From RUG626 sp964411785 (lineage in GTDB: Bacteria > Bacillota > Clostridia > Oscillospirales > Oscillospiraceae), in assembly GCA_964411785.1 (NCBI GenBank), contig CAYPMJ010000026.1:1-18946 (forward strand): DNA of 18,946 nucleotides. The letters are read 5' to 3'. A program made the translations under genes and the position numbers. The notes under the pieces are model-generated. The model made no database searches. It was not told where the DNA came from and saw only the letters and a program-made list of their open reading frames with translations. Positions 5,900 to 13,072 of this stretch are shown here, piece by piece (within the stretch, counting starts at the first letter, position 1; each line of letters opens with the position of its first letter).

Positions 5900-7274
5900 T
5901 AGGAAAAAGGACAATAAATCGCATTCCTCCGTCCTCTTTTTTTTCGCACGTGACCTCTCCGCCGTGCCTCTCCGCCGTGGATTTCACTATTGACAGGCCG
6001 AGTCCGCTGCCTCCCTCGTCACGTCCCCGCGACTTGTCAACCCGATAAAACCGGTCGAATATATACGGCATATCCTGCGCAGGGATTCCCTGACCTGTAT
6101 CTTCCACTGTCAGCTTCACCGACCCCTCCTCCGGTGCAATTTTAATATCTACCTTTCCTCCCCGCGTATTGTACTTGACAGCGTTCTCTCCGAGATTGAA
6201 TATGATCTGAAAGAGCTCGTCATCCGTCGCCATGATACACGAGCCGGGCGAAAAGGTGTGCAGGAGCTCAACCCCCGCCGCCTCCGCCAGGGGACGAAGG
6301 GAACGGATCACCTTCTCGCCCACCTCACAGCAGTCCACAGCTGTGCGCACTGTTGTCGTCTTATTATCAAGACGCGTCAGGTCCAGCAGCTGCGAGGTTA
6401 TACGCGCAAGGCGCTCCGACTCATCACGGATATCCGATACAAAGTCCCGTACTGTCTCCATATCCATACCCGGCGTCTCCAATATGCTGTCGCTGAGAAG
6501 TCTTATGGATGCCAACGGCGTCTTCAGCTCATGTGACGCGTCCGCCACAAAACGGCGCCTCAGCTGTTCCGTCTCCTGCAGACGTCCCGTGAGGCCGTTG
6601 AACTCCATGGACAGCTGTGCCAGCTCGTCATGGCCCACTACGTCAATTCTGTATGTGTATTCCCCTTCCCGGACATTCCCTATGGCGTCAACCAGCTTCG
6701 TTATGGGCCGCGTGAAGTTGCGGCTGAATATCAGGCTCATGATCACAGCCAGAGCGCTCAGGCCCATTGAGATGGTCAACAGATTGTTCCGCAGCGTCAC
6801 CAGTGTCTGGCCTTCAGTCGCGTCATACTCGTATACGCACACTGCACCGACGGTCTTTCCCTCAGACACTATCGGGACAGTCGAGTAGCTGCGAAATGCT
6901 CCGGATTTGAAAAACGAATCAAATTCATCCGTCGTCTCCGATATTGACACCTCTATGAGCCTGTTGGATACTTCTTCGTCAAAGCCCTCCCTGGACCCCT
7001 GGTAGTACAGCATATCTGAGTTCGCATTCAGCACCATTATGTACGTGAAGCGGCTCACCTCCAGCATACCCATCACCTGCTGCACCGACTCGGTTGTAAT
7101 GCGGTCCAGCATCTCTATGGACGCTCCTATCTGAAGCGCTCCGGATTTTATGCTGCTCTCCTTGGAGTGCTGGACAATACTTCGCGTGTTTATTATGGGA
7201 TAAGTGTTCATTATTGCTATTACAATCGCTATCAGAGTTATGTATGTGAGCAGAAACTTGAACCGCATACTCAC
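5871..7274 (-). CDS. Membrane sensor histidine kinase (PhoR/ResE-like)
   Basis: A 467-residue two-pass sensor kinase. TM1 is about residues 7-28, an extracellular sensor region about 30-160, TM2 about 164-186, and a HAMP linker about 187-240. The HisKA helix carries the phospho-acceptor His248 (DASHELKTPLASIR). The HATPase_c domain has the N box NLGENAVKYN, DTGQGIP and GGSGLGLSIV. It phosphorylates the regulator encoded 25 nt upstream. The GTG at 7274 (MSMRF) is used; an ATG two codons later is equally possible and neither has a strong ribosome site. The gene is last in the comEA-like/regulator/kinase operon, and its end contains the tRNA-Leu promoter. The sensed signal is unknown; a cell-envelope role is only suggested by the divergent carboxypeptidase gene nearby. 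Confidence 0.94.
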   Translation of the reverse strand: MSMRFKFLLTYITLIAIVIAIMNTYPIINTRSIVQHSKESSIKSGALQIGASIEMLDRITTESVQQVMGMLEVSRFTYIMVLNANSDMLYYQGSREGFDEEVSNRLIEVSISETTDEFDSFFKSGAFRSYSTVPIVSEGKTVGAVCVYEYDATEGQTLVTLRNNLLTISMGLSALAVIMSLIFSRNFTRPITKLVDAIGNVREGEYTYRIDVVGHDELAQLSMEFNGLTGRLQETEQLRRRFVADASHELKTPLASIRLLSDSILETPGMDMETVRDFVSDIRDESERLARITSQLLDLTRLDNKTTTVRTAVDCCEVGEKVIRSLRPLAEAAGVELLHTFSPGSCIMATDDELFQIIFNLGENAVKYNTRGGKVDIKIAPEEGSVKLTVEDTGQGIPAQDMPYIFDRFYRVDKSRGRDEGGSGLGLSIVKSTAERHGGEVTCEKKEDGGMRFIVLFPIYTPGPKGV

Positions 7275-7299
7275 AAATCTGGCTTTCTTCTTCGCGGTC

Positions 7300-7980
7300 T
7301 TATCCTTTGAAATAGTACCCCACCCCCCACTTTGTCAGAATGTACTCAGGCTCCGCCGGGTTTGTCTCCAGCTTGTCCCGGAGGCGGTGAACGTGTACGT
7401 CGATCGTGCGGATATCACCCTGAAACTCATAGCCGCAGATGATATTGAGAAGGTTCTCACGGCTGTACACACGGCCAGCGTTTTTCATCAGCAGCTCCAG
7501 CACGTCAAACTCACGGCTGGTGAGATCCACGCTGTTCCCGTTCTTCCACACCGCGCGCTTTGTGCAGTCAATGGTTATGTCCCCCAGGGTGAGCACGTTC
7601 CTGGCCTCCGCCTGACTGGTTATGTTTGCCCTGCGCTGCAGCGCCCGCACGCGCGCCTTCAGCTCCAGTATGTTGAATGGCTTGGTAATATAGTCGTCCG
7701 CTCCATATTCCAGACCAATTATCTTATCCGTGTCATCAGATCTCGCCGTGAGCATGATTATGGGGACAGTGGAAAACTCCCGGATCCGCATGCAGACCTC
7801 GAGCCCCGACAGCTTCGGCATCATAAGATCCAGTATCACAAGATCAAATTGTCCGCTCCTGGCAAGGTCCAGCCCGTCCTGCCCATCATAGGCAGTGGTG
7901 ACCTCGTGCCCCTCTGTCTCAAGATTGAATTTCAAACCCTTGACCAGGGACTTTTCGTCGTCTACTACTAATATTTTCAC
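7300..7980 (-). CDS. OmpR/PhoB-family response regulator
   Basis: A 226-residue two-domain regulator. The receiver domain (1-118) has the acidic pocket D7-D8, phospho-acceptor D51 (VILDLMMP), T78 and K100 (TKPF). The DNA-binding winged helix (about 128-225) includes LTSREFDVLELLMKNAGRVYSRENLL and the recognition-helix stretch IRTIDVHVHRLRDKLE. The start is GTG 7980 with AAGGG about 7 nt upstream inside the end of the comEA-like gene, only 3 nt after that stop, so translation is coupled. It is partnered with the kinase immediately downstream. It resembles PhoP/WalR/ResD members, but the paralog cannot be settled from sequence alone. Confidence 0.95.
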   Translation of the reverse strand: MKILVVDDEKSLVKGLKFNLETEGHEVTTAYDGQDGLDLARSGQFDLVILDLMMPKLSGLEVCMRIREFSTVPIIMLTARSDDTDKIIGLEYGADDYITKPFNILELKARVRALQRRANITSQAEARNVLTLGDITIDCTKRAVWKNGNSVDLTSREFDVLELLMKNAGRVYSRENLLNIICGYEFQGDIRTIDVHVHRLRDKLETNPAEPEYILTKWGVGYYFKG

Positions 7981-7983
7981 TGC

Positions 7984-8334
7984 TTATCCCTTTCTCCCGA
8001 CAGTTATGTAATCCTGCAGTCCGCTGAAAATTTTCTCGCCTATGCCGCTGACCTTCATGATATCCTCCACCCTGGCAAAGTCCCCGTGCTCGGTGCGATA
8101 CTCAATGATGCGGCCGGCCAGGGACTCACCTATCCCGGGCAGCAGAGCGAGCTCAGCCTGGGAGGCTTCGTTTATATTTATGAGCGCTGAGTCAGACGGC
8201 TCCCCGGAGGCCGGAGAGGCAAACATGACCGGCGCCTCGGGCGCTGTCCTCCTGCCCATAAAAAAGCCTCCGCAGAAAACGGCGCTCATCACCGCAATGA
8301 CTATGAACACATGGTACCATTTTGTACGTTCCAT
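7984..8334 (-). CDS. ComEA-like helix-hairpin-helix DNA-binding protein
   Basis: A 116-residue protein with an N-terminal membrane anchor (about 8-27, VFIVIAVMSAVFCGGFFMG), a short linker and tandem helix-hairpin-helix motifs (about 51-112). The segment ININEASQAELALLPGIG is the ComEA hallmark, followed by a second hairpin VSGIGEKIF. ComEA binds extracellular double-stranded DNA during transformation; short HhH-only proteins without the SLBB domain, as here, are widespread in Clostridia and not all are proven competence proteins. It is the first gene of the operon with the two-component system, an uncommon partnership. No comEC or pilus genes are visible in the window. It starts at ATG 8334 with a weak GAGGCG site. 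Confidence 0.85.
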   Translation of the reverse strand: MERTKWYHVFIVIAVMSAVFCGGFFMGRRTAPEAPVMFASPASGEPSDSALININEASQAELALLPGIGESLAGRIIEYRTEHGDFARVEDIMKVSGIGEKIFSGLQDYITVGRKG

Positions 8335-8375
8335 GGCCGCGCCTCAATAAAAATGATGAAGTTCATGATTCAAGC

Positions 8376-8404
8376 TTGATTTTATCTGAAAAGAATATTA
8401 TTAT
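8376..8404 (+). promoter_or_regulatory. Sigma-A promoter for the carboxypeptidase gene
   Basis: TTGATT (8376-8381) and TATTAT (8399-8404) are 17 bp apart in the divergent intergenic region. The leader would be about 75-80 nt to ATG 8489. On the opposite strand a TATAAT (8400-8405 reversed) lacks a good -35 and may serve the comEA-like operon. Confidence 0.55.
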
Positions 8405-8488
8405 AGGTGAGGAGTTGCAGGAGGCTTTCATCCGATGCGGCCGCGTCCGCCACCCCCGCCTATTATAGCATACTTTTGGGAGATTAAA

Positions 8489-9955
8489 ATGAAAATTTTG
8501 AACAGGAAAAAAATAATCCGTTTTTTTTCAGCGGTCCTCGCCTGCCTGGCTTTCTTCATGGCCGCATTTTACCATCCCTTAAGCGCACAGGCGCTGGACG
8601 ACCCGGATATCCAGTCCGCGTCGGTAATTCTGGCGGAGATGGATACTGCGCAGGTACTTTACTCCAAGGATGAAAACCAGCGCCGCGCTCCGGCGAGCCT
8701 CACAAAGATAATGACCCTTCTGCTAGCGGTGGAGGCGTACGAGAGCGGAAGCGTCAGTCTGAGCGACACTGTTGTCATAACCTCCGACGCTGGATTTGAC
8801 ATACCGGACGACGGTTCAACCAGCGGCCTTGCGCCGGGCGAGGAGATCTCCTTTGAGGATCTTCTGTACATATCCATGCTCACATCCGCCAATGATACCT
8901 GCAATGTTCTGGCGGAGTTCATCTCAGGGAATGTGGCGGATTTCATAGCGCTCATGAATCAGCGGGCGACAGAGCTTGGCTGCACGGATACCCACTTTGC
9001 AAATACTCACGGGATGCCGAACAACGACCATTACTCCACTGCGCATGACATAATGCTTATGGTCAGGTGCGCGATGGACAAATCTCTCTTCAGGGAGCTG
9101 GCATCCACCACCACGTATACCGTGTCGGCGACGAATCTCTCGGAAGCGCGGTCCATACGCACCACAAACCACCTGCTCCGCAGCGAGAGTGTATACTATT
9201 ATCCATACGCGTCAGGAGTGAAGACCGGCTACACCGACTCGGCGGGATACTGTCTGGCGAGCACGGCGACAAAGGATGGGCTCACGCTCATAGCCGTGGT
9301 GATGGGCGCCAAATCTGTTGTTCTGGCGGATGGAACGACGCAGACACAGAGCTTTTCCGAGACCAAGAGCCTGTATGAGTGGGGCTTTAACGGCTTCAGC
9401 TACCAGAGCATAATAACAACCATGAATCTCATAAAGGAGGTCCCGGTTGAGCTGGGGAAGGGCAGCGCAACTGTGGTGCTGCGCCCGGCAAAGGGGATAA
9501 CGGCTCTGCTGCCGAACGATACGGATATTTCCGCCACACGGCTGCAGGTGCGCGTTTACAGCGAGGAGCAGGGCGAGGCACTGTATGCGCCCATAAGTCA
9601 GGGGACCGTTCTGGGAGAGATGTCGGTGACGTTGAACGGGGTGGACTATGGAACAGTGTCGCTCGTTGCAAATACAGCTGTTGAGCTGGACCGTGTCGCA
9701 TACATTAAACATCAGATAGGCGAGACACTGTCAAACACATATGTGAAGCTCGCCATTATCGCTTTGATTATCTTTCTGTGCGGGTATGTGGCGTATGTGA
9801 TCATGTACACAGTGAACCGACGCCGCCGTATGGCTGCCGCCGACGCGCTGGCACGGAAGCGCATCGCTCAGATACGTGAGGAGATGGAAGAGGAAGAACC
9901 GACGACCGGCAAGACCTTCGAGGAGATAGAGGAGCTTCACCGTCGGAAAAAGTAA
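8489..9955 (+). CDS. D-alanyl-D-alanine carboxypeptidase (DacA/DacF-type, low-MW PBP)
   Basis: A 488-residue penicillin-binding protein that removes the terminal D-Ala from peptidoglycan pentapeptides outside the membrane. A signal peptide (about 1-35, ending SAQA) precedes the S11 peptidase domain with SLTK (Ser70 nucleophile, Lys73), SAN (133-135) and KTG (245-247). A beta-rich C-terminal domain follows, then a transmembrane helix (about 412-434, LAIIALIIFLCGYVAYVIMY) and a charged cytoplasmic tail of about 50 residues with an Arg/Glu-rich helix. A true transmembrane anchor and tail differ from the amphipathic anchor of classical PBP5. I chose ATG 8489 for its GGGAGA at 8478-8483; an in-frame ATG at 8435 would add a proline-rich stretch and spoil the signal peptide. 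The next gene follows after 4 nt, so they form an operon. Confidence 0.95.
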   Translation: MKILNRKKIIRFFSAVLACLAFFMAAFYHPLSAQALDDPDIQSASVILAEMDTAQVLYSKDENQRRAPASLTKIMTLLLAVEAYESGSVSLSDTVVITSDAGFDIPDDGSTSGLAPGEEISFEDLLYISMLTSANDTCNVLAEFISGNVADFIALMNQRATELGCTDTHFANTHGMPNNDHYSTAHDIMLMVRCAMDKSLFRELASTTTYTVSATNLSEARSIRTTNHLLRSESVYYYPYASGVKTGYTDSAGYCLASTATKDGLTLIAVVMGAKSVVLADGTTQTQSFSETKSLYEWGFNGFSYQSIITTMNLIKEVPVELGKGSATVVLRPAKGITALLPNDTDISATRLQVRVYSEEQGEALYAPISQGTVLGEMSVTLNGVDYGTVSLVANTAVELDRVAYIKHQIGETLSNTYVKLAIIALIIFLCGYVAYVIMYTVNRRRRMAAADALARKRIAQIREEMEEEEPTTGKTFEEIEELHRRKK

Positions 9956-9959
9956 GTGA

Positions 9960-10799
9960 GTGCGAAGGGGTGCTTTTTTGAGGAGCAGAAGATTGAAGAG
10001 GGCAGTGCTTTTCTCGGCACTGGGTGTGCTGATCCTGTGCCTCGCCGCCGGGGCTGTGCTGGGCGTTATGGCTTACAGCCGCATCTCCGGGATTATGGAG
10101 GGAGCATGTTTCCACGTCAGCTATACAGTCGACAGGGAAGGGGAGCGGTCCGATGTTCTGTACGGAATCCTTGAATACTTCGACGCGCTGGAGGGTACAC
10201 TTGACGGTGAAATGGCCGGTTCAGCTCTTCACTTCGATGTAAAGCCCGGAGCTTCAGACGACACGCTGTCGGATATATACATAGAATCTGACCAGATTCT
10301 TTTTAATGTTCAATCTATTTACACCACTCTTCAGCGGGAGTTTCAGGAGGAGCACCCGGTCATAGGGAGGGCTGTGCCCGACTGGGGGCTCTCTCCGTAC
10401 GTGTCTGTTCATCAGCTGCTGCTTCTGTTTGGTGCGGAGACGGAGGAGATGCCTGAGGAGCCGTCCGGAGAGGGCGGCTTCGATGTGCGGCTTGTCAGTG
10501 TGGAGGGCGGTGTGGACGGCTATATATATGTGAAGCTCGTACCCGTGGATAAAAGCTCAAGGATGCGTGTGACCATAGGGGTTGATCCGTTAACCATTTT
10601 CAAACAGGATACATATGTGCATGTCATCTTCTCAGACAGCGAGCTTGGCATTCGGGCGGAGGGCTTTGGCACTGTGGAGGAGAGTGACGGCATCACCGGC
10701 GCGAAGCCGTCGCTGGCAGTGAGCGATCAGGACGTGCTTCTGGTGCGGCAGATTTTCGGCCGCGTCATAGACTGGGCGTTAAACAGAGACAGTGTGTGA
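9960..10799 (+). CDS. Membrane-anchored extracytoplasmic protein, unknown function
   Basis: About 279 residues with a basic N-terminus (RSRRLKR), one transmembrane helix (about 17-40, VLFSALGVLILCLAAGAVLGVMAY) and an extracytoplasmic part without recognised domains or cysteine pairs. It begins 4 nt after the carboxypeptidase stop, so it probably acts with that enzyme at the cell wall. The start is uncertain: GTG 9960 lacks a ribosome site, while TTG 9978, six codons later, has AAGGGG at 9965-9970. Codon use matches the preceding gene. I do not recognise the family. Confidence 0.8.
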   Translation: MRRGAFLRSRRLKRAVLFSALGVLILCLAAGAVLGVMAYSRISGIMEGACFHVSYTVDREGERSDVLYGILEYFDALEGTLDGEMAGSALHFDVKPGASDDTLSDIYIESDQILFNVQSIYTTLQREFQEEHPVIGRAVPDWGLSPYVSVHQLLLLFGAETEEMPEEPSGEGGFDVRLVSVEGGVDGYIYVKLVPVDKSSRMRVTIGVDPLTIFKQDTYVHVIFSDSELGIRAEGFGTVEESDGITGAKPSLAVSDQDVLLVRQIFGRVIDWALNRDSV

Positions 10800-10898
10800 A
10801 GGCACGGCGCTTAAGACACAGTGCAGCGGCGAAACGGTGAAACGGCGCTGCCGCAGATTTTCAGAGCTTCATTAAATTGAAGGCATGGTGTACTTAGT

Positions 10899-11156
10899 AT
10901 GTATCTTCCGTTAGATATGCATTCCGTTACGGCCGGAGTGTTTATAGACGATATATCCCACTTCCTGACTCGCGCAGCACTTAATCAGACACCGATCCAT
11001 GTGCTGTCCGCTATTGGGGACGCCGTACTCATCAGCGGTCAGGCCTACGACAATCTGACTGAGACACTGCTCCTTTTAGATATCCCGGGGATGCTGGAGC
11101 ATTTGCTGGATGGGTGCAGTACGCCAATCGAGGAGTGTGAAGATTTTGCCTGGTAA
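10899..11156 (+). CDS. YefM/Phd-like antitoxin
   Basis: An 85-residue protein with the layout of Phd/YefM antitoxins: an N-terminal DNA-binding segment (GVFIDDISHFLTRAALNQTPIHV) and the characteristic centre GDAVLISGQAYDNLTETLLLL, which aligns with AVLMSLEEYNSLEETxYLL of YefM. The acidic C-terminus (about 60-85) would wrap the toxin. Such proteins neutralise the toxin and repress their own operon. The downstream reading frame overlaps its last codons, as in typical toxin-antitoxin pairs. The ATG at 10899 lacks an obvious ribosome site, and no strong promoter is seen in the 99-nt gap upstream, which holds only a weak GC-rich hairpin (10823-10851). Similarity is distant, hence moderate confidence. 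Confidence 0.65.
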   Translation: MYLPLDMHSVTAGVFIDDISHFLTRAALNQTPIHVLSAIGDAVLISGQAYDNLTETLLLLDIPGMLEHLLDGCSTPIEECEDFAW

Positions 11157-11466
11157 CTACAGGATAGTGATTACTCCCCAGGCCCAGAGGGATAAGGAGA
11201 AGATCCGCGCTCTTTATATGCTGCGGGAGACTGTGGATAGTCTGCTCGAGGTTCTGAGGGACAATCCGTTGTGCTCCTCGCCGCCCTATGCCCACCTTGA
11301 GGGTTCGCTCCACGAATGTTATTCACGTGTGATAAGCCGCAGACATCGCCTTGTATATACGGTCGATAAGGAGCGCAGAATTGTAAAGATCATATCCATG
11401 TGGACAGCCTTCACCGATCCGCTGTCAAAGGAAGGGCGCTTTTTAAGTCATTACACTGACTTATGA
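11146..11466 (+). CDS. YoeB/Txe-like toxin with altered active site
   Basis: About 106 residues of RelE-fold type. The block LEGSLHECYSRVISRRHRLVYTVD matches the YoeB core (GxWSRRI..EHRLVY), including the Arg of the catalytic set. In YoeB the protein ends shortly after a conserved His-Tyr that carries out ribosome-dependent mRNA cleavage. Here the equivalent place reads SMWTAF, so His becomes Ala and Tyr becomes Phe, and a further 12 or more residues follow. The toxin may be inactive or altered. The start is uncertain: TTG 11146 has AGGAG (11131-11135) at a workable distance, GTG 11137 is too close to it, and ATG 11110 adds residues outside the fold. All choices overlap the antitoxin gene, implying coupling. 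Confidence 0.7.
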   Translation: MPGNYRIVITPQAQRDKEKIRALYMLRETVDSLLEVLRDNPLCSSPPYAHLEGSLHECYSRVISRRHRLVYTVDKERRIVKIISMWTAFTDPLSKEGRFLSHYTDL

Positions 11467-11591
11467 ACCTTTTTCAAGGGGATAAACTAAATCAGCCTCT
11501 CCGCGCAGCAGATTTGGACGGGGGAGAAGAGACAATGGCAGCTCCTGCCTTAAGGCAGGAGCTTCACGTGATAAAAAAGGCGAAAAATTGA
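11463..11591 (+). CDS. Possible 42-codon ORF between toxin and LytTR regulator
   Basis: ATG 11463 overlaps the toxin stop (ATGA) and reads 42 codons to TGA 11589-11591, just before the regulator's ribosome site. An internal ATG at 11535, with GGGGGAG at 11520-11526, would give an 18-residue basic peptide, MAAPALRQELHVIKKAKN. The palindrome at 11540-11563 lies inside it. It could be a leader or signalling peptide for the adjacent two-component system, or chance coding. There is no hydrophobic leader, double-Gly site or AgrD-like cysteine, so evidence is thin. Confidence 0.2.
   Translation: MNLFQGDKLNQPLRAADLDGGEETMAAPALRQELHVIKKAKN
11540..11563. repeat. 24-bp perfect palindrome, resembles an IS200/IS605 right-end hairpin
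   Basis: AGCTCCTGCC, TTAA, GGCAGGAGCT form a perfect 24-bp palindrome followed by TCACGTGAT. No T-run follows closely, so it is not a standard terminator. Foldback hairpins with TTTAG/TTAA loops followed by TTCAC-type sequence are characteristic of the right ends of IS200/IS605 (TnpB) elements, so it may be a relic end. It could equally be an operator for the LytTR regulator 45 nt downstream. No tnpA or tnpB coding sequence is present. Confidence 0.5.
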
Positions 11592-11607
11592 CCGGAGGAG
11601 CAGGACC

Positions 11608-12330
11608 ATGCGCTGCCGCTTTGCCATATGTGATGACGACCAGCCGTATGCCCGATATCTGGAGCGGCTTGTGGCCCAATGGGCGCAGTGCGCGGGAGTT
11701 GAGGCTGAGACGGAATTTTATCCCTCTGCTGAGGCGTTCCTGTTCCGGCACGAGGAGTGCAGGGACTTTGACGTGCTGCTGCTCGACATAGAGATGCCCG
11801 GCATGGACGGGGTGAGTCTGGCAAGAGCCCTCCGCGAGGCCGGAGATGACCTCCAGATCATATTTATCACCGGCTATGCCGATTATATTGCCGAGGGATA
11901 CGATGTGTCTGCCCTCCACTTCCTCATAAAGCCGGTTGAGGAGGAGAAGCTGTTCCAGGTGCTGAGTCGTGCGCTGGGGAGGCTGCAGCGAAATGAACCG
12001 TCCCTCACCTTGCAGCTGCCGGGGGAGCTGGTGCGTCTGCCGCTGGGCAGGATACGATGGCTGGAGGTGTCACACAATTATGTCACAGTCCACGCGGAGC
12101 AGGATTACAGTGTGAAGCGCTCGCTGGGTGAGATGGCACAGGCGCTGGACGACCGATTTTTCCGGCTTGGCCGCTCCTTCATCGTGAACCTCACATTCAT
12201 CAGCCGCGTGACGCGTACCGAGGTGGAGATGTCGGATCATGAGCGCATTCCGCTCCCTCGCGGACAATATGACAAGCTGAACCGGGCAATAATCGACATA
12301 GCGAGGGGAGATACGCCATGGGGCTGCTGA
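11608..12330 (+). CDS. LytTR-family response regulator (AgrA/VirR-like)
   Basis: A 240-residue regulator. The receiver domain (1-120) has acidic residues D9-D11, phospho-acceptor D60 (LLLDIEMPGMDG) and Lys in IKPVEEEKL. The LytTR DNA-binding domain (about 132-235) includes IRWLEVSHNYVTVHAEQDYSVKRSLGEM and FFRLGRSFIVNLTFISRV, the family signature. The start is fixed by GGAGGAG at 11594-11600 before ATG 11608. It overlaps the kinase gene downstream by 13 nt, so the two are a translationally coupled pair. LytTR regulators often control bacteriocin, quorum or export genes; the two ABC genes immediately downstream are the likely targets or partners (inference). Confidence 0.94.
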   Translation: MRCRFAICDDDQPYARYLERLVAQWAQCAGVEAETEFYPSAEAFLFRHEECRDFDVLLLDIEMPGMDGVSLARALREAGDDLQIIFITGYADYIAEGYDVSALHFLIKPVEEEKLFQVLSRALGRLQRNEPSLTLQLPGELVRLPLGRIRWLEVSHNYVTVHAEQDYSVKRSLGEMAQALDDRFFRLGRSFIVNLTFISRVTRTEVEMSDHERIPLPRGQYDKLNRAIIDIARGDTPWGC

Positions 12331-12986
12331 GCCGGCTGATAGATAAGCGGATATCCGTCTACCAGAGGGAGCTTATTGAGATCCACTACGCCGAGGTGGA
12401 GAACATGTATCGCCAGATGCGCGGCTGGCAGCACGACTACCGCAGCCATCTGCAGGTTATGAAGGCCCATGCCGCGCAGGGGGAATGGGAGGCACTGAGC
12501 GCCTATCTGGACGCGCTGGAGACTGACCTTGCAACGGTGTACGCTGTTGTCAAGACAGGAAACCCCATGGCGGACGCCATTTTAAACAGCAAGATTTCCC
12601 TGGCCAGGTCCAAGGGCATAACGGTGCGTGCGGACGCCAGTATACCCGTGGCGCTGCGCATCTCCGAGCTTGATCTGTGCATAATATTGGGCAACCTGTT
12701 TGACAACGCCATAGAAGCAAGTATGGCTCTGCCGGAGCCGCAGCGGATGATAAGAGTGTATATTGACATGAAGGGATCGAAGCTCTACATCTCCTTCACA
12801 AACCTCACCGCCTCCGGAAAACAAATCAAACGCGAAGGCCGGTTCTCAACCACTAAGGGAGCAGGTCACGGCTTCGGCCTTGTGCGTATGGACGCCATTG
12901 TGGAGCGCCTTGGCGGTTGCCTTGCCCGCAACAGTGAGGACGGCGCGTTCACGACGGAGATTCTGCTCCCGCAATCGGGAGATTGA
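12318..12986 (+). CDS. Soluble AgrC-like GHKL histidine kinase without a sensor domain
   Basis: A 222-residue kinase containing only the catalytic half of AgrC-type proteins. The first ~35 residues are helical, then WQHDYRSHLQVM holds the phospho-acceptor His39 (compare RHDxKNHL). The ATPase has the N box LGNLFDNAIEA and a glycine-rich GAGHGFGLVRM box. AgrC-like sensors normally begin with five to seven transmembrane helices; none is present here and the upstream sequence is occupied by the regulator gene. The ATG at 12318 lies inside the end of the regulator gene, behind GGGGAG. It either senses something cytoplasmic, couples to another membrane protein such as the adjacent exporters, or is a reduced form. 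An intrinsic terminator follows 28 nt after the stop. Confidence 0.88.
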   Translation: MGLLSRLIDKRISVYQRELIEIHYAEVENMYRQMRGWQHDYRSHLQVMKAHAAQGEWEALSAYLDALETDLATVYAVVKTGNPMADAILNSKISLARSKGITVRADASIPVALRISELDLCIILGNLFDNAIEASMALPEPQRMIRVYIDMKGSKLYISFTNLTASGKQIKREGRFSTTKGAGHGFGLVRMDAIVERLGGCLARNSEDGAFTTEILLPQSGD

Positions 12987-12989
12987 CAA

Positions 12990-13043
12990 TTCAGCCTCTG
13001 AGAGCAGCTGTTCAGCCCCTGACACACAAAGTCAGGGGCTTTT
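12990..13043 (+). terminator. Intrinsic terminator / possible attenuator in the ABC leader
   Basis: AGCCCCTGAC (13014-13023) and GTCAGGGGCT (13031-13040) pair perfectly around a 7-nt loop and are followed by TTTTGTGTT. It separates the regulator/kinase pair from the ABC genes 30 nt further on. A near-copy of the left arm, TTCAGCCTCTGA (12990-13001), lies upstream of TTCAGCCCCTGA (13011-13022). It could pair with the right arm through one G-U, so alternative folds that permit or block termination are conceivable. Confidence 0.7.
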
Positions 13044-13072
13044 GTGTTAAGATGTGTCGTGAGGTGAGCAAC

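Noticed and set aside
7204..7971. Long open frame antisense to the response regulator
   Set aside because: Covers a gene with complete receiver and DNA-binding domains; no independent start signal or domain.
8435..8488. Longer carboxypeptidase start at 8435
   Set aside because: It would put a proline-rich stretch before the signal peptide; ATG 8489 has GGGAGA at good spacing.
12983..13072. ABC exporter start at 12983
   Set aside because: It would place the start before an intrinsic terminator; ATG 13073 has GAGGTGAG just upstream.
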